Assembly: GCF_030523955.1 (NCBI RefSeq)
Contig: NZ_JAUNHL010000002.1
Span: forward strand, 1 to 64,000
Reading direction: 5' to 3'
DNA: 64,000 nucleotides
Origin: Neisseria sp.
GTDB lineage: Bacteria > Pseudomonadota > Gammaproteobacteria > Burkholderiales > Neisseriaceae
Part shown: positions 18,420-25,999 of the stretch, one piece after another
How the letters are laid out: every line of letters starts with the position of its first letter
Numbering within the stretch: position 1 is the first letter of the stretch
The notes under the pieces: model-generated
The model's input: the letters and a program-made list of their open reading frames with translations, nothing else
Database searches by the model: none
Told to the model about the DNA's origin: nothing
Position numbers and translations under genes: made by a program

Positions 18420-19921
18420 CAGAATCCGTTGGTGAAACGACTGCGTCGGCCTGCTTTGCGGCTGGACACTTTGACGGGGCCGGTATTCAGTTCGCGGCTG
18501 GCATAATGCGCCAGAACAAAGGCGATGCCCGCGTCGCCGTGGCGTTTTTGGCCGTCTGCGCCCTTGGTTCGGGCGGCGGGAATGCGCGGCACGCCGTTAA
18601 TCAGCTCGAACGCTCTTAAATCGTTGAGGATATCCTCGTCTTTCGGCAGGCCGTCGAGCGTGCCGTCTTCCAGTGCGGCTTTAAATTGGGCGGTATGCAG
18701 CCGATACCAGTTTTCGGACAACATGACCGGCTCGACGATACTCACGCCGAATTTGTCCTGCATGGCTTCTGCCAGCGACTGGCCGTTGCCGCGTGCGTCG
18801 AACGCCGCGCCGCGCAGGTTGGGCAGGCCGTGCAGCAGGTGGCCGATAATCTGCTCCTGCTGTTTGAACGGCATATTGCCCAACTCCAACACAAACGGCG
18901 GTTTGAGCATCAGGTTTTGCTGTTGCAGCAACGGCACCACCACGGTGCGGTCACCCGAGCGGGCGAAGTCTTCACCGACAAAGCTCACGCGGGTTTTATC
19001 GAGGCCGTCGAGCAGCGGTTGCAGTGTGCCGGCAATCCAGTCGGACACTTCGGCGGCGCGGATATGCTCGGGCAGCAGGCCGAAGGCGTCGGTTTGGTCG
19101 TAACGGATAACGGGTGTGTACGGACTCATGCGGCTTTCGATTAGAGCGCGGTTGAGCCATTTGCCGCCGCCGTTTTTGGGAACACAGTCCAACTCTTCGC
19201 TGGCATCCTCCCCATAAAAATCGCGTATTTCTTTGCACCACGCGGCTTCGCCTTCGGGCGTCCAATCGCGGCCAAGGCGCAGGCAGATGCGGCGGTACAA
19301 GCCTTGCTCTACCGCTTCATCAAATGTGATGCGGTGGATGGAGTACGGTTTTTTACCGGCGCGAACATCGGTAATCAACTCGTTGAACGGATTGTCGACA
19401 CCATCATGCGTGCTAATGATATGCACCTGACCGCCCCACATCAGCAGCGCCATTGCCGCTTTGAGCAGCTCGCCGAGCTGGTCGTGGAACGCAGCCTCGT
19501 CAATAATCACACGCCCCTGCTTACCGCGCAGGTTGCTGGGGCGGCTGGACAGGGCGGTAACCCGCCAGCCGGAGGCAAAACGGATCACAAAAGCCAGCAC
19601 GGATTGGCGGTCGTCGCCTTCGACAAACACTTCTTCGGTTTCTTCGATTTCGCCGGCGGCCAGCTGGTAATGCTTCGCCCAGTTGGCACAGTCGCGGATA
19701 AATTCTAAGGCCATGTCTTTGTTATAGCCGATATACCAGGCATCCATGCCTTTCGATGAAGCCGCCAACAGCGCGGTGTCGGCGGCTTCGCCCCAGCTCA
19801 AACCGATACGGCGGGACTTTTCGCACAACTTGACTGGCGACTGATCGGCGCACCATGCCTGCTGGTACGGCAGCAGCGCCATCGGCGTGCGGTCTTCGGT
19901 TTTGCTTTCAGACGGCCTCAT
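18419..19921 (-). CDS. terminase large subunit (Mu gp28-like)
   Basis: The motor-nuclease packages DNA into the procapsid. The 500-residue protein has a Walker A-like stretch KSRRIGLS near residue 35 and Walker B VIIDEAAFHDQ near residue 138. It has a nuclease-like C-terminal half with SFVGEDFARSGDRTVVVPL and AAFDARGNGQSLAEAM, whose acidic residues fit an RNase H-like site. The first codons contain an AGGCCGTCTGAA uptake sequence (19906-19917). Its start overlaps the small-subunit stop. Confidence 0.93.
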   Translation of the reverse strand: MRPSESKTEDRTPMALLPYQQAWCADQSPVKLCEKSRRIGLSWGEAADTALLAASSKGMDAWYIGYNKDMALEFIRDCANWAKHYQLAAGEIEETEEVFVEGDDRQSVLAFVIRFASGWRVTALSSRPSNLRGKQGRVIIDEAAFHDQLGELLKAAMALLMWGGQVHIISTHDGVDNPFNELITDVRAGKKPYSIHRITFDEAVEQGLYRRICLRLGRDWTPEGEAAWCKEIRDFYGEDASEELDCVPKNGGGKWLNRALIESRMSPYTPVIRYDQTDAFGLLPEHIRAAEVSDWIAGTLQPLLDGLDKTRVSFVGEDFARSGDRTVVVPLLQQQNLMLKPPFVLELGNMPFKQQEQIIGHLLHGLPNLRGAAFDARGNGQSLAEAMQDKFGVSIVEPVMLSENWYRLHTAQFKAALEDGTLDGLPKDEDILNDLRAFELINGVPRIPAARTKGADGQKRHGDAGIAFVLAHYASRELNTGPVKVSSRKAGRRSRFTNGF

Positions 19922-20463
19922 GTTGCAATACCCAAAATCTGTTTGCGGATGGCCTCGGCGGCTTCGTCGGACAAGCCGCCTTTTTTGGCCTGCTTGGCCA
20001 CATCTTCGGCAGCGGCCGCCACTTTGGCTTTAACCTTGGCCTGATACTCTTTCAGGCGTGTGCTGGCGGAAATCAGGCCGCTGATCTTTTTCGCGCCCTC
20101 GGCCATCACGCCGAAACGGTCGAGCGCACTCAATTCTTCGTTATCCATTTCACCGATTTGCACCAGCGCGTCGAACAGTTCGGTTTGCAGCATGGCCATC
20201 AATGCTTCGCTGCGGGTGTCGCCTTCGTCGGCCGCGCCTTCGGCAATCAATCGGGCGGCTTCGGTGCTGGATTTGATGGCGGCAAAGCGGCGTTGTACTT
20301 TTTGGCCGTAGCGGTGCGCGGCGGAGCGGCTGATCTCGTAGCCCTGCTCCTGCAACCATTCGGCGATGGCGGTGTAGTCTGAAAAGCCGTTTTCCACCAG
20401 TTTGCGTTCAAACTCATGGCGGACGGCTTCGGGCAGTTGCTCGATGGTGCTGCGTTTGGCCAT
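19918..20463 (-). CDS. terminase small subunit (DUF3486, Mu gp27-like)
   Basis: DUF3486 proteins recognise phage DNA ends for packaging in Mu-like phages. The 181-residue product begins with a helix-turn-helix region (AIAEWLQEQGYEISRSAAHRYG, about residues 33-54), then becomes strongly helical and ends in an Ala/Lys-rich segment. ATG 20463 with GGAG upstream fits better than an in-frame codon at 20493. It lies one base past the stop of the preceding gene. Confidence 0.9.
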   Translation of the reverse strand: MAKRSTIEQLPEAVRHEFERKLVENGFSDYTAIAEWLQEQGYEISRSAAHRYGQKVQRRFAAIKSSTEAARLIAEGAADEGDTRSEALMAMLQTELFDALVQIGEMDNEELSALDRFGVMAEGAKKISGLISASTRLKEYQAKVKAKVAAAAEDVAKQAKKGGLSDEAAEAIRKQILGIAT

Positions 20464-20464
20464 A

Positions 20465-20782
20465 TCAGCTCCACACTTTTCCCGGGCGGGCAATGCCCGG
20501 GCGGCACTCCACCGTGTATTCGGCGATGTCCACGCCCAAACTGGTTAAGTCGGCAAACCATAGGCCGTGCGGGGTTTTATTGATTTCCACCAGTTTGCGG
20601 TCGGCCAAATAGTCGAGCTGCTGGCGCAGTTCGACTGAGGTGGTTTGCGGGTAGATGGCATTCATAATGTCCAATAAAAACACTTCGCTGGTGGTATGCG
20701 GGCGGGCTTTATTTAGGGTGTTGATGATGTTCCAGCGCATACCCTCCCGGCGCTGCTTGGCAATCAATTCTTCGCTAATCAT
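20465..20782 (-). CDS. small winged-helix phage protein (Mu gp26 position)
   Basis: The 105-residue product looks like a winged helix: NTLNKARPHTTSEVFLLDIM, then TSVELRQQLDYLADRKLVEIN, then a GLWFADLTSLG wing. Proteins of this size sit at the same place in Mu-like late operons, between the membrane-anchored coiled-coil protein and the small terminase. A DNA-binding role in packaging is inferred from fold and position. Confidence 0.75.
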   Translation of the reverse strand: MISEELIAKQRREGMRWNIINTLNKARPHTTSEVFLLDIMNAIYPQTTSVELRQQLDYLADRKLVEINKTPHGLWFADLTSLGVDIAEYTVECRPGIARPGKVWS

Positions 20783-21102
20783 TTTCGGGCGCTTTCCAGT
20801 TTGTAGATTTCGGTGAGTTTCTCGGTCATATTGTCGATTTTGGCCTCAAGTACGACCTGATTGCGAATATAATCATCGCGTAAAACATAGGTCATCGGCA
20901 GGCTGGCGTTGAATTCACCAAGTTGTTTCTCCATGCTCTCGACTTTCCCTTGCAATCGTTCCTGCTGTTTTTGCCGCTCATCCTGCTGTGCCTGAAATTG
21001 AGCCAGCAGCATTTTGCCGAAGCCCCAGCATACGCCGAGAAAGCTCAATAAAAAGCCGACCAGCTGCCAAAATTCGATGTTGATAAAGGTTTTGCTGTCC
21101 AT
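20779..21102 (-). CDS. membrane-anchored coiled-coil protein (DUF2730-like, Mu gp25 position)
   Basis: The 107-residue product has one transmembrane helix (about residues 11-33), then a long charged coiled coil rich in Gln, Glu and Lys. Mu-like phages carry such a protein between lysis and terminase genes; its role is unknown. It overlaps the next gene by 4 bp. Confidence 0.75.
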   Translation of the reverse strand: MDSKTFINIEFWQLVGFLLSFLGVCWGFGKMLLAQFQAQQDERQKQQERLQGKVESMEKQLGEFNASLPMTYVLRDDYIRNQVVLEAKIDNMTEKLTEIYKLESARK

Positions 21103-21104
21103 TG

Positions 21105-21317
21105 TTAGGGGTATCCGTGCTCAAAATATTCTTGGCAAAACACACAGCGGGTGCAGCCGGGGACGGCTTGGCGGCGCGCTTCGGGAATCGGTTCGCCACA
21201 GTCGTCGCATTCGTAGTTGCTTTCTCCCTGATATTCAGACGACTTAGTCGCTTTATAGAGTGCTTCGGCCAAAAAGGCGACTTCGTTTTCAGACGCTTTG
21301 TCGATAATGTCGGTCAT
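21105..21317 (-). CDS. TraR/DksA family zinc-finger protein
   Basis: The 70-residue product carries the C-terminal four-cysteine finger of the DksA/TraR family: C37-x2-C40, the conserved GEPIP and R-x4-P spacing, then C58-x2-C61. It lacks the long coiled coil of full-length DksA, like TraR-type phage proteins, which bind in the RNA polymerase secondary channel. Whether it affects host transcription is inference. Similar small genes lie in many Mu-like late operons. Confidence 0.85.
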   Translation of the reverse strand: MTDIIDKASENEVAFLAEALYKATKSSEYQGESNYECDDCGEPIPEARRQAVPGCTRCVFCQEYFEHGYP

Positions 21318-21544
21318 TGCTTTACTTCCTCCTCGCTCAACAAACCCGGGAATTTTTTCTTATACCGCTCGATGGCGGCGGTAAGTCTGATTTCTACCTC
21401 TTTCTTATCACTCAAGGCGATAATTGCGCCGCCCACCTTGCTCGAATAGTGGAGAGCCGGGTTTGATTGCCAGATGGACAGACGTTTTCCGTGTGGCTTC
21501 AGGTTTTCAACCGTGTACCAATACGGGCACATTTTTTCTTTCAT
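21314..21544 (-). CDS. hypothetical phage protein
   Basis: I do not recognise this 76-residue protein. It is charged, with a C-terminal helix ending in RYKKKFPGLLSEEEVKQ. The ATG at 21544 overlaps the Rz1 stop by 4 bp, and its own stop overlaps the DksA-like start, so it is a coupled operon member. Confidence 0.6.
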   Translation of the reverse strand: MKEKMCPYWYTVENLKPHGKRLSIWQSNPALHYSSKVGGAIIALSDKKEVEIRLTAAIERYKKKFPGLLSEEEVKQ

Positions 21545-21819
21545 TTTTGCTCTTTTTGGTACCATGCCTGCCAGCCTGATACTTGCGCTTCGAGTTTTTG
21601 GCAGTATGCCCCGTAGGCTGCGGCATGGTTTAACAGTTGTTCGGGAGAGCCGCCGGCCAGACGCTCAGGGCGTTCATGGCTGGCCAGCAGCTCGGAAGAT
21701 ACGGGAGGTAGCACAGGCTGCTCGACCACTTTAATCGGGGTAACCAAGGGCTTGGTTGTAGATGAGCAGGCTGTCAGCACCGATACCAGTAAAGCCGTTG
21801 CCGTCGTTTTTAACCACAT
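21541..21819 (-). CDS. o-spanin, Rz1-like lipoprotein
   Basis: The 92-residue product starts with a lipoprotein signal whose lipobox is LTAC near residue 15, then a short Pro-rich periplasmic part (PVLPPVSSELLASHE). It begins inside the Rz gene in another frame, the classic embedded or overlapping Rz/Rz1 layout. With Rz it should fuse inner and outer membranes at lysis. The reading frame is open further upstream, but the signal peptide fixes the start. Confidence 0.8.
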   Translation of the reverse strand: MWLKTTATALLVSVLTACSSTTKPLVTPIKVVEQPVLPPVSSELLASHERPERLAGGSPEQLLNHAAAYGAYCQKLEAQVSGWQAWYQKEQK

Positions 21820-22135
21820 TGGGGATTTGCTCCTGTAGTTTGGCCGTTTGAATATCCAATTGGCGGTTGGCCGCCGCCAGTTTGGCGCTTTGGTCTTGTG
21901 CGAAATCAAACCACTTTTGTTTTTCGGCGGCCGCTTCGGCCAGTTTTTCGCTGTATCGGATTTCCGCCGACAAGGCTGCTGCCTGATAAGTGCCGATGAT
22001 TTCGGCCTTTTCTTTTTCGGCTGCTTCTGTGGCGGTGCGGTGGCCGTCGATGCGGCCGGCAAAGTAGACGGCTAGCACGGAAATAACAAAGAGCAAGGCG
22101 GAAAGAATGGTGCGGGTAAGCGGATTAATCGGCAT
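21731..22135 (-). CDS. i-spanin, Rz-like
   Basis: The 134-residue product has one N-terminal transmembrane helix (about residues 8-28), followed by a long periplasmic coiled coil rich in Ala, Glu and Lys. This is typical of the inner-membrane spanin subunit. ATG 22135 lies 11 bp inside the holin gene's end. Rz1 overlaps its 3' end out of frame. Confidence 0.85.
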   Translation of the reverse strand: MPINPLTRTILSALLFVISVLAVYFAGRIDGHRTATEAAEKEKAEIIGTYQAAALSAEIRYSEKLAEAAAEKQKWFDFAQDQSAKLAAANRQLDIQTAKLQEQIPNVVKNDGNGFTGIGADSLLIYNQALGYPD

Positions 22136-22376
22136 GATCGGCCCCTTTGTTGATTTGGGCGACCTGCGGCACGGCGGCAATACCGCGCTTGATTAAGGCA
22201 TAGCCGCCGACCATGCCGCCGTATGCCCACCACAACCACTCGGGCGCGTCGGGCTGGAGCGCGAATTTATAGGTCATCGCACAGGCGGCAACGTTGGCCC
22301 AAAATTTGGTGTGGCTGATTTGGCCGGTGGCGGGGTTGGTAAACAGGCCGCCCAGCCATTTCAAAAACTTCATCAT
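22125..22376 (-). CDS. putative holin (DUF2644-like)
   Basis: The 83-residue product has two hydrophobic stretches (about residues 25-42 and 47-63, the second WWAYGGMVGGYALIKRGIA) and a charged C-terminus. Size and position between the endolysin and spanins suggest the holin that times lysis. The start is ATGATG at 22376; its upstream region carries an AGGCTGTCTGAA uptake-like word. Confidence 0.65.
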   Translation of the reverse strand: MMKFLKWLGGLFTNPATGQISHTKFWANVAACAMTYKFALQPDAPEWLWWAYGGMVGGYALIKRGIAAVPQVAQINKGADHAD

Positions 22377-22561
22377 TTTTTCAGACAGCCTTTCTTCTTA
22401 CGCGCCGCACGTTTGGCGGCAGCCACGCCCGATTTACCGTGGCGCAAACTTGGGTGCTGGCGGATATGGCCAACCGAGGCGCGTGTGATTTTGAGGTCTG
22501 TGGGAAAGGGATTAGCATTGGCCAATGCCGCCAGCGTTAAGGCCATCAAGGTTTTTTTCAT
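22373..22561 (-). CDS. small secreted basic protein
   Basis: The 62-residue product has a probable signal peptide (MKKTLMALTLAALANA), then a basic tail rich in Arg and Lys ending CLKK. It lies between endolysin and holin genes with a 4-bp overlap to the latter. A lysis-accessory role is possible but not shown. Confidence 0.5.
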   Translation of the reverse strand: MKKTLMALTLAALANANPFPTDLKITRASVGHIRQHPSLRHGKSGVAAAKRAARKKKGCLKK

Positions 22562-22570
22562 GATTGTCCC

Positions 22571-23068
22571 TTAGTTGTCGCCTGCGGCATGGATCAGATT
22601 TTGCGCCACGCGGCGTACCCAGCCTTTGCCGAAACTGCCGAACGTACCCAGCTTGGTATAAAACACCAAACGCTCGGCGTTGAAACGCAGCAGCAAATCG
22701 TCTTGAGGCAGCTTATTGATGGCGGCCAATGACACCGCACCAATCACGCCGTCGTCCGGCACGCCTGCCGCGCGTTGCAGCATACGCGCCGCATTGCCGT
22801 AGCCGTGGTTGATACACGCGTCGAAAAATTGAAAAGCCACCGCCTCGGGCATTTTGTCGGCGTGATAACGCAACCAAAACGCTTTGCGGTAAATCATGAT
22901 GGCCTGAGCGCGGGTCATGGCGCGCATAGAACCGGTGTAGCCGTTGGCCTGAGCGGTGCGCTTGGTTATACCCCAGTTGGTCTCGCCGCCCGGGTCTTTC
23001 GGGTGGTTGACGTAACCGCCCTCGTGAGTGAGAACGCGCTCGATGAATTGGAAAAATTTGTCGGACAT
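22571..23068 (-). CDS. endolysin, glycoside hydrolase family 108 N-acetylmuramidase
   Basis: The enzyme cleaves the glycan backbone of peptidoglycan at the end of infection. The 165-residue protein has the GH108 catalytic motif EGGYVN with Glu16, followed by DPGGETNWGIT (residues 25-34), and a C-terminal peptidoglycan-binding-like region. No signal peptide is seen, so export needs the holin. It is the first gene of the leftward late operon; the ribosome site AGGGA is in the 3' arm of the hairpin at 23074-23105. Confidence 0.92.
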   Translation of the reverse strand: MSDKFFQFIERVLTHEGGYVNHPKDPGGETNWGITKRTAQANGYTGSMRAMTRAQAIMIYRKAFWLRYHADKMPEAVAFQFFDACINHGYGNAARMLQRAAGVPDDGVIGAVSLAAINKLPQDDLLLRFNAERLVFYTKLGTFGSFGKGWVRRVAQNLIHAAGDN

Positions 23069-23073
23069 GAAAA

Positions 23074-23147
23074 AATCCCTGTATCGTTTGATAGATACAG
23101 GGATTGTAGGTAAGGCCGCCTGAAGCGGCTTTTAATGCAGTTTAAAA
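23074..23147 (-). promoter_or_regulatory. late promoter P-lys with nested SD-hiding hairpin
   Basis: Reading leftward: dyad TTTTAA-N6-TTAAAA (23147-23130), then AAAAGCC, a -10-like TACAAT (23108-23103), predicted start at A23096, and a 12-bp hairpin (arms 23105-23094 and 23085-23074). The 3' arm contains AGGGA 7 nt before the endolysin ATG. Dyad centre to -10 centre is 33 bp, which puts the dyad near -42.5, the location used by Mor/C-type activators. No -35 hexamer is evident. Confidence 0.7.
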
Positions 23148-23148
23148 C

Positions 23149-23430
23149 TCAATCAGTAGAAAGAGAGGTAAGAATGATTTTTTTAGGCTTACGAGAGCCA
23201 TTTTTCTTTAAGTCATACTCAACCGTTACATTGGCACGGATAGTTGCATTGTTAGCGAGCTTATTCAAATCAATATCTTCAGGCAGCTCTAATTGGACAC
23301 GTGAGGTAACAATTTGGTCTATAACTGCATACCACCCTGTATTTTTATCACGGTCCGTCGCACGAATTTGCACATCAATATCGGTGTAATCCTCCGTCAA
23401 CGGTGTATCACGTAAATCCACCTCTTTAGG
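23149..23430 (-). pseudogene. C-terminal part of the 24096 gene beyond an in-frame TGA
   Basis: Immediately after the TGA stop (23433-23431) the same frame continues open for 93 codons, reading PKEVDLRDTPLTEDYTDIDV and onward to a stop at 23149. The segment has no convincing ribosome site of its own, although a GTG at 23421 could serve as a start. The simplest view is one protein of about 315 residues cut by a nonsense mutation. Stop-codon read-through is the alternative, since the TGA is followed by C. Confidence 0.6.
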
Positions 23431-24096
23431 TCAGGTTGCCACAGTTTTTTGTACAACGGGTTCAATCCGAACGTTATCAGCCCCAAGTGTAACACTGCCA
23501 TTATTTTTACTTGCCGGTGCATATACTTTTGCTACATTGTCTGCGGTATTTTGCTTGCTACTGCCTGTTACTTCTTTTACTACTTGAACCAAATGTTCAC
23601 CATCTATGGCAATAGAATCATCAGCGTTGATTACCGTGATGATATTATTGTTTACTGCTTGTTGTGCTTGTGTCGGGCTTTTAAATAATAGGTATCCTGC
23701 ACCTACTCCCAAAATAGTACCCATTGCAAGCATAATAATTCTAGACATATTAATACTTCCGTCCTGATTTTCCGTTCCTAGGAATTTTCGTATTTTAAGA
23801 CAGAATTCATTAAAAGCAGCTTCATCTTTGAAAAATAAATTGAAAATAAGTTTCTCAAGGAAAGATCCTCGTTCTATTTCAGACACAGCTACTTTGATTT
23901 TCTGAATTTTGACATCAAACAGTTTATTTAAAATAGCTGGAAGATAACGGCTGGTTAGGGTCTCATAGGCTTTTAGAGAGCTAATCAAATCTGCCACTAA
24001 AACAGGCTCATCAAAGGTGTAACGAAACTCGTGTTCTACAGCAAAAACGGAATATCCTTTGCCATCTACTACAGAGATACTCTTATCAATCATCAT
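23431..24096 (-). CDS. single-pass membrane protein of the moron region (possibly truncated)
   Basis: I do not recognise the family. The 221-residue product has a soluble N-terminal domain with alternating charged and beta-like segments, one transmembrane helix (about residues 126-143, ILAMGTILGVGAGYLLF-like), then a C-terminal part ending EPVVQKTVAT. ATG 24096 follows AAGGGGA. It lies between the lysis operon and the lipoprotein, on the repressor strand, so it could be expressed in the lysogen. The frame continues beyond its TGA (see 23149-23430). Confidence 0.6.
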   Translation of the reverse strand: MMIDKSISVVDGKGYSVFAVEHEFRYTFDEPVLVADLISSLKAYETLTSRYLPAILNKLFDVKIQKIKVAVSEIERGSFLEKLIFNLFFKDEAAFNEFCLKIRKFLGTENQDGSINMSRIIMLAMGTILGVGAGYLLFKSPTQAQQAVNNNIITVINADDSIAIDGEHLVQVVKEVTGSSKQNTADNVAKVYAPASKNNGSVTLGADNVRIEPVVQKTVAT

Positions 24097-24125
24097 TTCC
24101 CCTTCTATTTTCGCAATCAATAGAT

Positions 24126-24686
24126 TTACTCAGCTTTTGCTGTCAAAACCACGCTAGGCAAATTGGTAACGGTAACTTTATAAGCAACCCCACCACGCGC
24201 CCATTCGCGGGTTGGGTCTTTTTGTGCGTTGTGGCTGTCAATCGCCATTTTGATTTGGTCATTGGTATCGCGCAGCAGTGTGCGGTCTTCAGGTGCGGTG
24301 GCTGCAATCAGTGCGGCAGCGGCTTTGAACAGTTTTTCTGCTTTTCGGGGCGCGGCATCTGTATCCCAGACTACTCGGACTGCAGAGATTTTGTCGGTTT
24401 TATCGGTATCAACGGTTAATGTGAGGCCGTCTGAAAAATCGTGCAGCAGATTCTTACCTTCTGTATTGTCGGTAGGAACAACATGCTCTGGAAGTGTCAG
24501 GCCGGTTTTTTGGTCGGCAAGCCCTTTGTTGGCCGCTTTGTGAAAATCGGCATAGCCTACGGGCATGGTTTTCAATTCAGCCTGAACTTGCTCTTGAGGC
24601 TGAGCAGAGACTGATTGTTCTTCAGCTTGGCCGCCGCATGCAGACAAGGCGAAAGCGGCGGCGATTAATAAAGTGAGTGTTTTCAT
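24126..24686 (-). CDS. prophage lipoprotein
   Basis: The 186-residue product begins with a clear lipoprotein signal (MKTLTLLIAAAFALSAC), then a Gln/Glu-rich linker and a compact domain of about 140 residues. I know no function. Lipoproteins encoded beside phage repressors are often lysogenic-conversion or superinfection-exclusion factors, so that role is plausible. An AGGCCGTCTGAA uptake sequence lies inside (24424-24435). ATG 24686 has AAGGAAA upstream. Confidence 0.7.
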   Translation of the reverse strand: MKTLTLLIAAAFALSACGGQAEEQSVSAQPQEQVQAELKTMPVGYADFHKAANKGLADQKTGLTLPEHVVPTDNTEGKNLLHDFSDGLTLTVDTDKTDKISAVRVVWDTDAAPRKAEKLFKAAAALIAATAPEDRTLLRDTNDQIKMAIDSHNAQKDPTREWARGGVAYKVTVTNLPSVVLTAKAE

Positions 24687-24807
24687 TTTTATTTTCCTTA
24701 GCGACATCAGCGGATAGGTTTAGTTGTCAGAAAGATGTATTACTCAAGGTAATATTTAGACTGAAAACTATATCACAAACTATCACATATTAAGGGCAAA
24801 AAAAATA

Positions 24808-24825
24808 CCCGATGGCGATATCGGG
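24808..24825 (-). terminator. terminator of the repressor gene
   Basis: CCCGAT and ATCGGG arms are followed on the minus strand by a run of T (the AAAAAAAA at 24798-24805). Nearby, the word ATCACAAA(C/T)TATCACA occurs twice (about 24770 and 24868), flanking the hairpin as a direct repeat. Confidence 0.65.
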
Positions 24826-24913
24826 CGAGAGTATATTTTCTTACTTTGGATTAGGATAAACATCACAAATTATCACACGCAAGTGGCTAAAAAAACGCTT
24901 GTCCAAAGCGAGA

Positions 24914-25270
24914 TTATTTTTTTTCAATAGTTTTAGAGATGGCAATTAGTGCGGTTTTTGCTTCATCACTAGCGGCTCGATAGGCTTCTATCAGCTTTTT
25001 TTCTTCCAATGTTATGCTTTCAGTATAAGTGGTTAAATCTACATTTGTAGTTTTTTCTACTTTTCTTTCTCCCGTCAAAATATAGTGTAGATCAACATTT
25101 AAATCGGATCTTTTTAGCAGTTCTGCCCGCAATTTATCTTCCGGAATCGAACCGCGCCGTTTACGAGCCGAGAAGGCTTTTTCTGAGAGTCCTAGAAAAT
25201 CAGCAACATCTTTATCTTGTTTTAAATCAAGCTCTTGCTTTATTCGGTACAAAAAATCTACAAATTCCAC
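24914..25270 (-). CDS. phage repressor, CI N-terminal-domain family
   Basis: The 118-residue protein has a helix-turn-helix of the phage CI repressor type (KQDKDVADFLGLSEKAFSARKRRGSIP, about residues 17-43) and a C-terminal helical part for dimer contacts. It lacks a LexA-like protease domain, so RecA-triggered self-cleavage is unlikely. The start is GTG at 25270 with AGAGGTG upstream. It is divergent from the early operon, with a palindromic site between them, the typical lysogeny switch. Confidence 0.82.
   Translation of the reverse strand: MEFVDFLYRIKQELDLKQDKDVADFLGLSEKAFSARKRRGSIPEDKLRAELLKRSDLNVDLHYILTGERKVEKTTNVDLTTYTESITLEEKKLIEAYRAASDEAKTALIAISKTIEKK
25035..25050. promoter_or_regulatory. 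candidate operator inside the repressor gene
   Basis: AAATCTACATTTGTAG repeats the left part of the palindrome at 25287-25304 exactly. It lies within the repressor coding region about 240 bp away, a spacing that would allow looping. Confidence 0.45.
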
Positions 25271-25286
25271 ATTTCACCTCTTGATA

Positions 25287-25304
25287 AATCTACATTTGTA
25301 GATT
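25287..25304. promoter_or_regulatory. candidate operator between repressor and early genes
   Basis: AATCTACATTTGTAGATT is a perfect 18-bp palindrome. It occupies the spacer between a TTGATA (25281-25286) and TATTCT (25304-25309), which could be the rightward early promoter, and lies 17 bp upstream of the repressor start. Repressor or Ner binding here would control both directions. Confidence 0.55.
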
Positions 25305-25482
25305 ATTCTACACACATCAACACAAACAGAAACAAATAGACACATAAAAGGATAAAAAATTAGCCGAGCGGAGGGCGTGGCAAGAGTGATAGTACACAAA
25401 TTCTATGCTGAGTTTATCTCAAAAAGATATGCGGTATTTGACTGTTTTATGTGGATTGGGTTCGCTTAATGAAAGGAATTTT

Positions 25483-25716
25483 ATGGATAAACGGGCGGTT
25501 AATTTTGAGCCGTTGCCTTATCCGCAAACGCCAAAGTCGGCACAGCGGTATTTTTTGAAGCGCGGTATTAATAAAAGCGAATGGGCGCGCTATTTCGGGC
25601 TTGAACGTACGATTGTAGAGCACCTCCTTGGTGGAAAATTGAAAGGCAGACGCGGAAAAAGCCATGAAGCGGCAATCAAGCTTGGCTTAAAGGAGAATCC
25701 TGATGGCAAGCAGTAA
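25483..25716 (+). CDS. Ner-like DNA-binding protein
   Basis: The 77-residue product is the first rightward early gene. It has a helix-turn-helix-like stretch GINKSEWARYFGLERTIVEHLL near residue 28 and a basic GGKLKGRRGKSHEAA tail. Size and place match Mu Ner, which turns down early and repressor transcription. GAAAGGA before ATG 25483 sets the start. It overlaps the next gene by 14 bp. Confidence 0.65.
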   Translation: MDKRAVNFEPLPYPQTPKSAQRYFLKRGINKSEWARYFGLERTIVEHLLGGKLKGRRGKSHEAAIKLGLKENPDGKQ

Positions 25717-25990
25717 AGGCACACGGGTTTTAAGGGTTTTCAAGGCGCTTGAAGCACACCCGATTATCGGGGTCAGCAATAAAGAGATTTCAGACGGCCT
25801 AGGTATATCGCCGGTGCATGTAAGCCGTGACTTGGATGATCTGATTGCTGAAGGCTTGGTGGTCAAGCTGGACAACGGCAATTTTGCTTACAGCATTAAA
25901 ACGCTGCAAATCGCAGAGCGGTTCAGACGGCAACAGGAGCGGCTGCAAAGCAAGATTTCGGAAATCGGCAAACGGGTCGATGTGGATTAA
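25703..25990 (+). CDS. winged-helix protein with IclR-like N-terminus
   Basis: The 95-residue product resembles the IclR/MarR-type DNA-binding domain alone: VSNKEISDGLGISPVHVSRDLDDLIAEGLVVKL near residues 24-56, then a helical coiled-coil tail. It has no ligand domain. A TTCAGACGGCCT uptake sequence (25789-25800) lies in the gene. It probably regulates the early region. Confidence 0.72.
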   Translation: MASSKGTRVLRVFKALEAHPIIGVSNKEISDGLGISPVHVSRDLDDLIAEGLVVKLDNGNFAYSIKTLQIAERFRRQQERLQSKISEIGKRVDVD

Positions 25991-25999
25991 TTGATTTTG

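Noticed and set aside
20778..21102. Mu gpT-style scaffold or Gam host-nuclease inhibitor among the small genes
   Set aside because: The small proteins here and in 30.0-30.9 kb lack the motifs or length for a Gam call; I left them as unknown or by position.
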